From Lachnospiraceae bacterium (GTDB lineage Bacteria > Bacillota > Clostridia > Lachnospirales > Lachnospiraceae), in assembly GCA_022794265.1 (NCBI GenBank), contig JAAWEK010000008.1, positions 1 through 64,000 on the forward strand: a stretch of 64,000 nt of DNA, written 5' to 3'. A program made the position numbers and the translations under genes. The notes beneath the pieces were generated by a model that ran no database searches, was not told where the DNA came from, and saw only the letters and a program-made list of their open reading frames with translations. Numbering within the stretch: position 1 is the first letter of the stretch; each line of letters opens with the position of its first letter. Shown here in pieces: positions 45,537 to 53,257 of this stretch.

Positions 45537-46965
45537 CGTGAAGAATCTGGTTATCCGTTTCAAAGACGATTTAAGCGATGAGGATGCTGTCAAAAATATA
45601 TCCTTTGCGGTTCAAACCGGGGAAATCGTGGCAATCGTAGGAGAATCCGGCTCAGGAAAATCCATGACGGCTTTGAGTATCATTGGCCTGCTGAAAAAAC
45701 ATGCGGAAGTACAAGGAAGTATCTTTCTGGATGATACAAATTTACTGGATCTGAATAGAAAACAGCGTCATGCCTGCATGGGAGATGAAATCGCCATGAT
45801 TTTCCAGGAACCCATGACATCATTAAATCCTGTTATGCGGGTGGGAAAGCAGGTAGATGAAATATTGAGACTTCATCCGGATTGTATGGAAGAAGGAAAA
45901 CGGTCAAAGGCAGACAGGAAAAGAAAAGTTCTGGAAGCGTTTGGAAACGTTGATTTACCTGATCCGGAAACAATATATAATAAATATCCCCATGAATTAT
46001 CCGGGGGGATGCGACAGAGAATTATGATTGCCATGGCAACCGTTTGTCGTCCGAAGTTATTGATTGCTGATGAACCGACGACGGCTCTGGATGTACAGAC
46101 CCAGGAGCAGATTTTAAAGCTGCTGAAAAAGATTCACAAAGAAAGTAATCTTTCTATTCTTTTAATTTCCCATGATTTAAATGTGGTAGCAAATCTGGCA
46201 GAACGGATTATAGTGATGAACAGGGGAGAGATTGTGGAACAGGGAGAAATCGGAAGGGTGTTGCAGTCACCGGAGCATGAGTATACAAAAAAACTGCTGG
46301 CATCTGTGCCACGGGGGAAAAAAGCAGCTTCAGACCATTCGGAAGAAATCGTGATTGAGGCCCGGGATTTAAGTATTTATTATCAGGAGGGCAGAAAGCG
46401 GCAGTTTGTGGTGGAACATCTGAGTTTTGAAATCCGAAAGGGTGAAATTCTGGGACTGGTGGGACGCAGCGGTCTTGGCAAAACCACTATTTCCAAAACA
46501 ATTTTAGGAATTCATCATACTTATACCGGGAGTTATGTAAATCTTGCAAAACACAGTCAGATGATATTTCAGGACCCGTTCAGTTCCCTGAATCCGGCGA
46601 AAACTATTGGCTGGATTCTTGAAGAACCCCTCCGGATACGGACCGGAATGGAACACATGGCCAGGAGGAAAAAAGTAATAGAAATGCTTGGAAAAGTGGG
46701 ATTAACGGAGGAATATTACAGAAGAAAACCTGGTGAATTAAGCGGCGGACAGAGACAAAGGGTAAGTATAGCGTTGGCAATCATCGGCGGTGCGGATTTT
46801 ATTATTGCAGATGAGCCAGTATCGGCGCTGGATGTGACCGTACAGGCGCAGATACTGGAACTGCTGTTACAGCTGCAGAAGGAATTCGGACTGTCGATGC
46901 TGTTTATTTCTCATGATATACATGTGATTGAGAAAATGTGTGACAGGGTATTATATATTGGCTAG
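45529..46965 (+). CDS. Single-chain double ATPase (DppD-DppF-like) of peptide-type ABC importer
   Basis: A 478-residue protein with two complete ABC ATPase domains. First half: Walker A GESGSGKS (about 38), signature LSGGMRQR, Walker B LLIADEPTTALD. Second half: Walker A GRSGLGKTT (about 315), signature LSGGQRQR, Walker B FIIADEPVSALD. Usual importers of this family encode DppD and DppF separately with about 330 residues each; here the halves are shortened, without the typical oligopeptide C-terminal extension, and joined. A strong GGAGAGGGGG site precedes the ATG at 45529. It powers the importer encoded upstream. Confidence 0.92.
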   Translation: MLNVKNLVIRFKDDLSDEDAVKNISFAVQTGEIVAIVGESGSGKSMTALSIIGLLKKHAEVQGSIFLDDTNLLDLNRKQRHACMGDEIAMIFQEPMTSLNPVMRVGKQVDEILRLHPDCMEEGKRSKADRKRKVLEAFGNVDLPDPETIYNKYPHELSGGMRQRIMIAMATVCRPKLLIADEPTTALDVQTQEQILKLLKKIHKESNLSILLISHDLNVVANLAERIIVMNRGEIVEQGEIGRVLQSPEHEYTKKLLASVPRGKKAASDHSEEIVIEARDLSIYYQEGRKRQFVVEHLSFEIRKGEILGLVGRSGLGKTTISKTILGIHHTYTGSYVNLAKHSQMIFQDPFSSLNPAKTIGWILEEPLRIRTGMEHMARRKKVIEMLGKVGLTEEYYRRKPGELSGGQRQRVSIALAIIGGADFIIADEPVSALDVTVQAQILELLLQLQKEFGLSMLFISHDIHVIEKMCDRVLYIG

Positions 46966-46985
46966 AGCGTGTTTGAAAAATTTAT

Positions 46986-47552
46986 TCAGATTGACAGATC
47001 ATTTTTGGTTTTACTTACTTTTTTGCAGTAGAACACAAGTAATTTCCAGGCAGCTCTTCCAATAAGTAGCAGAATAATACCTGTGAAAACAGATAAAAAG
47101 AATGCCGGAACAGGATTTATTTCTTTGGTGCCAAACTGGAAGCCAATATATTCCACAAAAGGCAAATTCCAATGCAGCAGGTAATCCACCAGTTTAATTA
47201 TACCTAAAATCGGAGTGATAATACCGCAAATAATAAATGAAGGCGCTATAATTCCTAAACATGGAATTACAAATAAACCTGAGAATCCTACAAGACTGTA
47301 AAATGCGCAAACAGTCAGAAACCTGTTCCAACTTAGTCCGCTTTTTTTAGATAGTAAATCACCAAGATATGCCCTTGCTAAATCTTTCGGATTACCTAAT
47401 CTGTCTATGATTTGTTCTGTAGTTGCACCATTACTCTGCAGTTCCTGCATTTCACTTTTAATTTCTTTGATAATATCAACCCGTTCGGAAACGGCAATCG
47501 GCTTTAAATGTTTTTCGATTTTTTCAAGATAGTCGTTTAATGCTTTTTCCAT
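46986..47552 (-). CDS. HAAS/DUF1700-type membrane protein paired with PadR regulator
   Basis: A 188-residue protein. The first 65 residues are a HAAS-type helical domain (MEKALNDYLEKIEKHLKP ... LGNPKDLARAYL), followed by three or four membrane helices. Such proteins are nearly always encoded next to a PadR-family regulator and often with envelope-stress DUF4097 genes. It starts four bases after the PadR stop; AAAGGAG lies upstream of the ATG at 47552. It probably relays a membrane signal, but no mechanism is known. Confidence 0.85.
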   Translation of the reverse strand: MEKALNDYLEKIEKHLKPIAVSERVDIIKEIKSEMQELQSNGATTEQIIDRLGNPKDLARAYLGDLLSKKSGLSWNRFLTVCAFYSLVGFSGLFVIPCLGIIAPSFIICGIITPILGIIKLVDYLLHWNLPFVEYIGFQFGTKEINPVPAFFLSVFTGIILLLIGRAAWKLLVFYCKKVSKTKNDLSI

Positions 47553-47556
47553 AATC

Positions 47557-47889
47557 TTATTCTCCTTTAAGTTCATTGATTACATCTAGCAGGTTATCCC
47601 ATTCCACAAACATCATTGACAGATATTCCAGTCCTCTGTCTGTAATGGAATAATATTTTCTGGGCGGTAGTCCCTCTGTACTATCCTGCCAGGAAGATGA
47701 AATAAATTCTTCTTTCAGCAGTCTGCGGAGCAAAGGGTAAATTGTATTCTCTTTGGCCGCCATAATAGGATATTTCTCTAAAGTGCTGATAATTTCATAT
47801 CCATAAGACGGTTTTTGCCTTATCATAAGCAGAATACAAAATTCAAGCGTCCCTCTTTTGATTTGGGATTTCCAATCGTCAATATTCAT
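47557..47889 (-). CDS. PadR family transcription regulator
   Basis: A 110-residue winged-helix protein of the short PadR-s2 type: IKRGTLEFCILLMI, SYGYEIISTL, the wing containing ENTIYPLLRRL and GLPPRKYYSITDRG, and a short dimerisation helix. Such regulators repress their own operon and respond to drugs or phenolics. An AGGAGG site precedes the ATG at 47889, and a promoter with a nearby inverted repeat lies just upstream. The co-transcribed membrane protein gene is its usual partner. Confidence 0.92.
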   Translation of the reverse strand: MNIDDWKSQIKRGTLEFCILLMIRQKPSYGYEIISTLEKYPIMAAKENTIYPLLRRLLKEEFISSSWQDSTEGLPPRKYYSITDRGLEYLSMMFVEWDNLLDVINELKGE

Positions 47890-47912
47890 TTTGTAGTACC
47901 TCCTGCATATAC

Positions 47913-47956
47913 ATCGTACCACACAGTACATCAGATGTCAATAGTATATCAACTAT
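47913..47956 (-). promoter_or_regulatory. PadR operon promoter with candidate operator
   Basis: On the minus strand TTGACA (47941-47936) and TACGAT (47918-47913) are 17 bases apart. Directly upstream, ATAGT-tgatat-ACTAT (47956-47941) is an inverted repeat of the AT-rich type bound by PadR proteins and may be the autoregulatory operator. Confidence 0.6.
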
Positions 47957-48084
47957 ATTTGCTGTGGATTGATAAAATAAAAAGGTTTTGTGTCCAAAGA
48001 CTTTCACACATGCGCCCATTTGGCTAAATACCTGCATTCAGTCAGAATTATTCACAATGGTAAAAAAATTTTTGTAAAAAGTAC

Positions 48085-48113
48085 TTGCATATTCCCTGTC
48101 TTTTGTGTATAAT
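48085..48113 (+). promoter_or_regulatory. Promoter of tRNA-Gln(CTG)
   Basis: TTGCAT (48085-48090) and TATAAT (48108-48113) with a 17-base spacer, ending 19 bases before the tRNA. Confidence 0.7.
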
Positions 48114-48132
48114 ACCATTTGTCGCAAGACAT

Positions 48133-48205
48133 TGGCCCATCGCCAAATGGTAAGGCACTGGACTCTGACTCCAGCATTGTCAAGGTTCGAATCCTTGTGG
48201 GCCAG
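48133..48205 (+). tRNA. tRNA-Gln, anticodon CTG
   Basis: A 73-base cloverleaf with acceptor stem TGGCCCA / TGGGCCA, T-arm GGTTCGAATCC and anticodon loop CTCTGAC on a five-pair stem, giving anticodon CTG. CCA is not encoded. Confidence 0.92.
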
Positions 48206-48208
48206 CTG

Positions 48209-48243
48209 ACTTCACTGCATGTTAATGTAGTGAAGTTTTTTTT
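48209..48243 (+). terminator. Terminator after tRNA-Gln(CTG)
   Basis: Stem ACTTCACTGCAT / ATGTAGTGAAGT with a four-base loop, followed by a T-run. Confidence 0.8.
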
Positions 48244-48280
48244 CACTTGTTGACAGGATAGTGAATTGGAAGGAAAAAAG

Positions 48281-48997
48281 ATGAGTTACTCATTTGAAAA
48301 TAAAATCAGATTTAGTGAAACTGCAGACAGGGAAAAGCTATCTGTTGGAAATATCATAGATTATATGCAGGACTGCACCAACTACCATTCGGAGTCTTTA
48401 GGTTTGGGAATCGGGCATCAGATACGGACAGGGCGGGCATGGATATTGAATTCCTGGCAGATTCGGCTCAATGGCGATATCCGTCTGGGAGATACGGTCA
48501 GAACCACCACATGGCCTTGTGGGTTTGATAAGGTATTTGGGTACCGGAATTTTACCATGGCTAATGTGGAAAAACCGGAGAAATTTCTGGTAGAAGCGGA
48601 AAGTACCTGGATTATTATGGATGTGGAAAAGGGGAGGATTTCCAGGATTGAACAGAGAGATACGGAACGGTATGTATGTGAACCCTCCTTATCCGAAGAT
48701 TTAAAGAAAATAAAAATTTTGCCGGGAACCGGGTATACAGAGCAGACAGCTTATATAGTCAGAAGATATCAGCTGGATATTAACGGGCATATGAATAATT
48801 CATGGTATGTGAAGATTGCAGAGGAATACGTGCCTCAGGACAGAAAGATTAGCTTTGTCAGAGTAGAATATAAAAAATCAGCCAGACTGGGAGATGAAAT
48901 CATACCGTTTGTATATAACGATGCTTTCCGGTGTCTGGTGGAATTACGGGACAGAGGTGCTGGTATTTATGCAGTTGTGGAGTTTTCAGCCGAATAG
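48281..48997 (+). CDS. Acyl-ACP thioesterase
   Basis: A 238-residue double hot-dog enzyme that releases free fatty acids from acyl carrier protein. Features are NKIRFSETADREKLSVGNII, DYMQDCTNYHSESLGLG, the substrate-channel strand RAWILNSWQIRLNGDIRLGD and the second-domain active-site segment YQLDINGHMNNSWYV with catalytic Asp, Asn and His. Gut Clostridia use such enzymes for fatty acid release or lipid turnover. AAGGA lies before the ATG at 48281. It is followed by a CvfB-like gene after a 35-base gap. Confidence 0.9.
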   Translation: MSYSFENKIRFSETADREKLSVGNIIDYMQDCTNYHSESLGLGIGHQIRTGRAWILNSWQIRLNGDIRLGDTVRTTTWPCGFDKVFGYRNFTMANVEKPEKFLVEAESTWIIMDVEKGRISRIEQRDTERYVCEPSLSEDLKKIKILPGTGYTEQTAYIVRRYQLDINGHMNNSWYVKIAEEYVPQDRKISFVRVEYKKSARLGDEIIPFVYNDAFRCLVELRDRGAGIYAVVEFSAE

Positions 48998-49032
48998 CTG
49001 AATTGGCAGACGGGACAGAAAGGAAAGTCGGA

Positions 49033-49860
49033 ATGATAAAATTAGGTGAAAGACAGACATTACAATATGTGAAAAAAACGGATTTTGGAATTTATTTAGG
49101 AGACGGTGGAGAAGACAGGGTTCTGTTGCCGAAGAAACAGGTTCCGGTGGGCATTTCGGATGGAGATGAGCTGGATGTTTTTATTTACAGGGACTCTTCC
49201 GACCGGCTGATTGCCACAGTAAAACAGCCGTATATTAATCTTGGAAATTTAGCCGTACTGACAGTGAAGGAAGTGGGAAAAATCGGCGCGTTTCTGGATT
49301 GGGGGCTGGAAAAGGATTTATTGCTTCCATTTAAAGAACAGACGGAACATGTCAAACCTGGCAATTCCTATCTGGTGGCGCTGTATATTGATAAGAGCAA
49401 CCGTCTGGCAGCAACCATGAAAGTGCATCGGTATCTCCGGAATGGTGTTCAATATGGAAAAGACGATATTGTTCATGGAATCATCTATGAAATCAACAGT
49501 TCTATCGGAGCGTTTGCAGCGGTTGATAATGAATTTTTTGGACTGATACCTGCAAAAGAGATTCATGAGAATCTGTATGTGGGACAAAATATAGAAGCCA
49601 GGGTTTCCGGGGTACGGGAAGATGGAAAACTGAATCTCAGTTTGAAAAAAAAGGCATATCTGCAGATGGATGAAGATGCAGCCATGATTTTAAGGATAAT
49701 CGGAGAATATGACGGAGTGCTTCCGTATAATGATAAAGCGTCTCCAGCTGTAATCGAAAAAGATTTTGGAATTAGCAAAGCAGCATTTAAAAGGGCGGTA
49801 GGACGTCTCTATAAAGAAGGAAAGATTGACATCAGTGAAAAAAGTATTACAATATTATAA
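49033..49860 (+). CDS. CvfB-like S1-domain RNA-binding protein
   Basis: A 275-residue protein with three S1-type beta barrels (about 1-60, 65-130 and 140-210; motifs GIYLGDGGEDRVLLPKK, GAFLDWGLEKDLLLPF and GAFAAVDNEFFGLIP) and a C-terminal winged helix (VIEKDFGISKAAFKRAVGRL). This matches CvfB/YitL, which binds RNA and affects virulence gene expression in Staphylococcus and Streptococcus. The ATG at 49033 has AAAGGAAAG upstream and follows the thioesterase stop by 35 bases. Confidence 0.9.
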   Translation: MIKLGERQTLQYVKKTDFGIYLGDGGEDRVLLPKKQVPVGISDGDELDVFIYRDSSDRLIATVKQPYINLGNLAVLTVKEVGKIGAFLDWGLEKDLLLPFKEQTEHVKPGNSYLVALYIDKSNRLAATMKVHRYLRNGVQYGKDDIVHGIIYEINSSIGAFAAVDNEFFGLIPAKEIHENLYVGQNIEARVSGVREDGKLNLSLKKKAYLQMDEDAAMILRIIGEYDGVLPYNDKASPAVIEKDFGISKAAFKRAVGRLYKEGKIDISEKSITIL

Positions 49861-49912
49861 GAAGATTTGATATACAATTTCTATTATTGTGATGAATGGA
49901 GGATATTTTATT

Positions 49913-50287
49913 ATGAAGAAAATTATCAGCACAGATAAAGCGCCGGCAGCAATCGGACCATATTCGCAGGCCATTGAGGTTAATGGAATGATATATACTT
50001 CCGGTGTGATTCCGGTGAATCCTGCTACAGGAGAAATTCCGGAGGGAATCGAGGCTCAGGCTGACCAGGCCATCGGAAATCTTGTGGCTTTACTGGGCGA
50101 GGCAGGAACTTCAGCTGAAAATGTGATTAAGACCACTGTATTTATTAAAGAAATGGATGATTTTGCAAAAGTGAATGCGGTATATGCAAAATATTTTACA
50201 GAGAATTGTCCGGCCCGCTCCTGCGTAGAGGTTGCCAGACTTCCAAAGGACGTATTAATCGAAATCGAAGCAATAGCGGTAAAATAA
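49913..50287 (+). CDS. ridA: RidA family enamine/imine deaminase
   Basis: A 124-residue RidA (YjgF) protein that hydrolyses reactive 2-aminoacrylate made by PLP enzymes. It carries [42 protein letters not shown] and the catalytic-pocket arginine segment [15 protein letters not shown]. Length and motifs fit the family well. GGAGG precedes the ATG at 49913; an in-frame ATG 24 bases earlier is disfavoured. A strong terminator follows directly. Confidence 0.95.
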   Translation: MKKIISTDKAPAAIGPYSQAIEVNGMIYTSGVIPVNPATGEIPEGIEAQADQAIGNLVALLGEAGTSAENVIKTTVFIKEMDDFAKVNAVYAKYFTENCPARSCVEVARLPKDVLIEIEAIAVK

Positions 50288-50289
50288 TT

Positions 50290-50321
50290 AAAAACAGCGG
50301 AGAAAATTTTCCGCTGTTTTT
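50290..50321. terminator. Bidirectional terminator between ridA and yjfB
   Basis: Stem AAAAACAGCGG / CCGCTGTTTTT around a ten-base loop. Both strands end in a U-tract, serving the convergent ridA and yjfB genes. Confidence 0.88.
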
Positions 50322-50323
50322 AA

Positions 50324-50500
50324 TTATATGAGTATATCAATGTTCTGTCCGAGTTCAGGTGTTACGGAAGCTTCCAGTATCTTCTGGATGCCTTCGCTGG
50401 TTACTTCCATGGTATCCATGGCCTTATTTAATACTGCAAAACCAATATCATTCTGCAACTGGGACATACTCATATAAGTTGAGAGTGCGGCAATATCCAT
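50324..50500 (-). CDS. YjfB-family putative motility protein
   Basis: A 58-residue protein beginning MDIAALSTYMSMSQLQNDIG and ending PELGQNIDILI. This matches the YjfB motility family (MDIAALS start, Ser/Met/Gln-rich helix, SVTP.LG.NIDI end), whose members are found in flagellated Firmicutes and are of unknown mechanism. GGAGGG lies eight bases before the ATG, and a sigma-D-type promoter is visible upstream. The stop abuts a bidirectional terminator. No other motility gene is in the window. Confidence 0.85.
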   Translation of the reverse strand: MDIAALSTYMSMSQLQNDIGFAVLNKAMDTMEVTSEGIQKILEASVTPELGQNIDILI

Positions 50501-50533
50501 TGTTAAGCCCTCCTCTTCAATGTTAACATTTGG

Positions 50534-50561
50534 CAGCAGATGAAGAATGCTTCATCTGCTG
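50534..50561. repeat. 12-base inverted repeat in yjfB leader
   Basis: CAGCAGATGAAG and CTTCATCTGCTG form a perfect 12-pair hairpin with a four-base loop in the untranslated leader of yjfB. No U-run follows on either strand, so it is not a terminator; a role in message stability or protein binding is possible. Confidence 0.7.
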
Positions 50562-50567
50562 ATGTAT

Positions 50568-50594
50568 ATATCGGCAAATTGTACAATAAATATA
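50568..50594 (-). promoter_or_regulatory. Sigma-D (sigma-28) type promoter of yjfB
   Basis: On the minus strand GCCGATAT (50575-50568) equals the flagellar sigma -10 consensus and is preceded, 15 bases upstream, by TATA (consensus TAAA). This type of promoter drives late flagellar and chemotaxis genes. The remaining bases to 50825 hold only a weak possible promoter for the next ATPase gene. Confidence 0.7.
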
Positions 50595-50825
50595 ATGATA
50601 TGCGCAAAAACATTTGTGAATATGGGGATTCTACAGGACTGTTTCGTTGAATTTCAGGCAAAATCAGCCTGTATTATGCAAATGTACCAAATTAGTAAAT
50701 CAGTTTTCAGCTAATTGTTCTATGGTTTTTTTTTAGAAATTGAGGTACAATATCAAAGTAATTAATTTGCAATAATAATTTTCAGCAAATATAAACAGCA
50801 ATTAAAAATTAGGAGGAATTACATA

Positions 50826-51938
50826 ATGGCTAGTTTATCATTAAAAAACATCAGTAAAGTTTATCCTAACGGATTCGTTGCGGTAAAAGATTTTAATCTT
50901 GAAATACAGGATAAGGAATTCATTATTTTTGTTGGACCTTCTGGTTGCGGAAAGTCAACAACACTTCGTATGATTGCAGGTCTTGAGGATATTTCAGGTG
51001 GAGAATTATATATTGGAGACAGACTTGTAAACGACGTGGAGCCAAAGGACAGAGATATCGCCATGGTTTTCCAGAACTATGCGTTATATCCGCATATGAC
51101 GGTATACGACAATATGGCGTTCGGTCTTAAGTTGAGAAAGACTCCAAAGGATCAGATAGACAAATTAGTTCATGAAGCTGCCAGAATTCTGGACATTGAA
51201 CACTTACTTGACCGTAAACCGAAGGCTTTATCCGGTGGTCAGAGACAGCGTGTTGCCATGGGACGTGCCATTGTTCGTAATCCTAAGGTTTTCCTTATGG
51301 ATGAGCCTTTATCAAATCTGGATGCCAAGCTGAGAGTACAGATGAGAATTGAAATTTCCAAGTTGCATCAGAGACTGGAAACCACTATCATCTACGTTAC
51401 ACATGACCAGACAGAGGCTATGACTCTTGGTACCAGAATCGTAGTTATGAAGGACGGTATCGTTCAGCAGGTAGATACTCCTAAGGCATTGTATGACTGT
51501 CCGCAGAACCTCTTTGTTGCAGGTTTCATGGGTTCTCCACAGATGAACTTTATCGATGCACAGGTTACACAGTCCGGCTCAGATGTATTACTGGTATTCG
51601 GCGCTCATTCCATCAAAGTTCCTGAGAATAAAGCTAAATTCCTGATTGAAGGCGATTACATTGATAAGACGGTTGTTATGGGTGTTAGACCGGAAGATTT
51701 CCATGATCAGCAGATATTTATTGAATCATCACAGGACAGTGCTATTGAAGTTACAATTCGTTTATATGAAATGCTTGGTGCAGAAGTATTCTTATACTTT
51801 GATATTGAGCAGTTTAGTTGTACCGCAAGAGTGAATCCGCGTACAACAGCAAGACCTGGTGATACCATTAAGATGGCTATCGATACTTCCAAGCTTCATA
51901 TCTTTGACAAGGAGACACAGCAGGTTATTACAAACTAA
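50826..51938 (+). CDS. MsmX/UgpC-type sugar ABC transporter ATPase
   Basis: A 370-residue ATPase of the carbohydrate CUT1 group: Walker A GPSGCGKSTT (about 39), Q-loop VFQNYALYPHMTVYDNM, signature LSGGQRQRVAMGRA, Walker B VFLMDEPLSNLD, H-loop VTHDQ, then a C-terminal OB-type regulatory domain (about 240-370). Such ATPases are often shared among several sugar importers whose operons lack an ATPase, like MsmX in Bacillus. No permease genes are near, which supports this. Codon use suggests high expression, and AGGAGG precedes the ATG. Confidence 0.93.
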   Translation: MASLSLKNISKVYPNGFVAVKDFNLEIQDKEFIIFVGPSGCGKSTTLRMIAGLEDISGGELYIGDRLVNDVEPKDRDIAMVFQNYALYPHMTVYDNMAFGLKLRKTPKDQIDKLVHEAARILDIEHLLDRKPKALSGGQRQRVAMGRAIVRNPKVFLMDEPLSNLDAKLRVQMRIEISKLHQRLETTIIYVTHDQTEAMTLGTRIVVMKDGIVQQVDTPKALYDCPQNLFVAGFMGSPQMNFIDAQVTQSGSDVLLVFGAHSIKVPENKAKFLIEGDYIDKTVVMGVRPEDFHDQQIFIESSQDSAIEVTIRLYEMLGAEVFLYFDIEQFSCTARVNPRTTARPGDTIKMAIDTSKLHIFDKETQQVITN

Positions 51939-51983
51939 TTATTAAATATGACATGAATTTGTCGATTATAGTGTGATTTTTTT

Positions 51984-52022
51984 GAGGAAATGCATAAAAA
52001 ATATGCATTTCCTCTTTTTTTT
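51984..52022 (+). terminator. Terminator after MsmX-type ATPase gene
   Basis: Perfect 13-pair stem GAGGAAATGCATA / TATGCATTTCCTC with a five-base loop, followed by a long T-run. Confidence 0.92.
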
Positions 52023-52080
52023 TTCTGCGAAATAGTTTAATATACTATTAACTGAAAAAATGACAATGGGAGTGAAGCGA

Positions 52081-53169
52081 ATGATATCGAATCAAATACT
52101 TCTTAATACAATAGAAGGACTGAAAAGTATAACCAGAATAGATATGTGTGTAATGGATACAGAGGGGAAAGTACTGGCTACTACATTTACCGGCGCAGAT
52201 GAGTATGAGAGTGCGGTTGTGGCGTTCGTGGAATCTCCGGCGGACAGCCAGCTGGTATCGGAGTTCCAGTTTTTTAAGGTCAGTGAGGATAACCAGCTGG
52301 AATATATATTGCTGGCAAAGGGCGGCAATGATGATGTGTATATGGTGGGAAAGATGGCTGCTTTTCAAATACAGAGCCTTCTGGTAGCCTATAAAGAGCG
52401 GTATGATAAAGATAATTTTATAAAGAATCTTCTGCTGGATAATATGCTTCTGGTGGATATATATTCCAGGGCAAAGAAGCTTCATATAGATACGGATGTC
52501 AGAAGAGTGGTATTTATTATTGAGACGAAGAATGAAAAGGATACCAATGCCCTTGAAACCATCCGGGGACTTTTTTCCACAAAGTCCAAAGACTTTATTA
52601 CGGCGGTAGATGAAAAGAACATTATTCTGGTGAAGGAAGTCGGTGATACCCAGGGATATGATGATATGGACAAGATTGCCAGGACACTGCTGGATATGTC
52701 AAATTCAGAGGCTATGGCAAAAGTAAATGTAGCATATGGAACGATTGTCAGTGATATAAAAGAGGTGTCTAAATCCTTTAAAGAAGCCAAGCTTGCGCTG
52801 GATGTGGGCAAGATATTTTACAGTGATAAGAATGTTGTGGCATATAACAGTCTGGGAATCGGAAGACTGATTTATCAGCTTCCCATGCCTTTATGCAAAA
52901 TGTTTATAAAAGAAATTTTTGATGGCAAATCACCGGATGAATTTGACGAAGAGACATTGTCTACGATTAATAAATTTTTTGAAAACAGTCTGAATGTTTC
53001 GGAAACTTCCAGACAGCTTTATATTCATAGGAATACACTTGTCTACCGGCTGGATAAATTACAGAAGTCTACAAATCTGGATTTAAGAATATTCGATGAT
53101 GCCATTACATTTAAAATAGCGCTGATGGTAGTAAAATATATGAAATATATGGAAAGTATGGATTATTAG
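52081..53169 (+). CDS. CdaR/PucR-type transcription regulator
   Basis: A 362-residue regulator with an N-terminal sensor-like alpha/beta domain (about 1-110, MCVMDTEGKVLATT), a central GGDEF-like fold without catalytic motif, and the C-terminal PucR-type HTH (about 290-355; LNVSETSRQLYIHRNTLVYRL). Such regulators control sugar-diacid or purine use. A gene of this type is often adjacent to the shared MsmX-type ATPase in gut Clostridia, so it may regulate sugar import. GGGAGTG lies before the ATG at 52081. Confidence 0.88.
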   Translation: MISNQILLNTIEGLKSITRIDMCVMDTEGKVLATTFTGADEYESAVVAFVESPADSQLVSEFQFFKVSEDNQLEYILLAKGGNDDVYMVGKMAAFQIQSLLVAYKERYDKDNFIKNLLLDNMLLVDIYSRAKKLHIDTDVRRVVFIIETKNEKDTNALETIRGLFSTKSKDFITAVDEKNIILVKEVGDTQGYDDMDKIARTLLDMSNSEAMAKVNVAYGTIVSDIKEVSKSFKEAKLALDVGKIFYSDKNVVAYNSLGIGRLIYQLPMPLCKMFIKEIFDGKSPDEFDEETLSTINKFFENSLNVSETSRQLYIHRNTLVYRLDKLQKSTNLDLRIFDDAITFKIALMVVKYMKYMESMDY

Positions 53170-53189
53170 GAATAATTCGTGTATGATTA

Positions 53190-53229
53190 TATATGCCATG
53201 GTGAGCTGCCCAAAGAGCCATGGCATATA
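53190..53229. repeat. Inverted repeat between cdaR-type gene and ftsE
   Basis: TATATGCCATGG (53190-53201) and CCATGGCATATA (53218-53229) form a perfect 12-pair hairpin with a 16-base loop. No T-run follows on the plus strand, so it is at best a weak terminator; it could instead be a binding site or processing structure ahead of ftsE. Confidence 0.7.
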
Positions 53230-53257
53230 GAGTCTGAAAAAGAATAAGGAAAGGAAA

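Noticed and set aside
47815-48027. Open frame opposite the PadR promoter region
   Set aside because: It crosses the PadR start and promoter in antisense and has no ribosome site.
50640-50755. Promoter TTGTTC ... TACAAT for the MsmX-type ATPase
   Set aside because: The spacer is about 25 bases; only a weak -10 can be supported.
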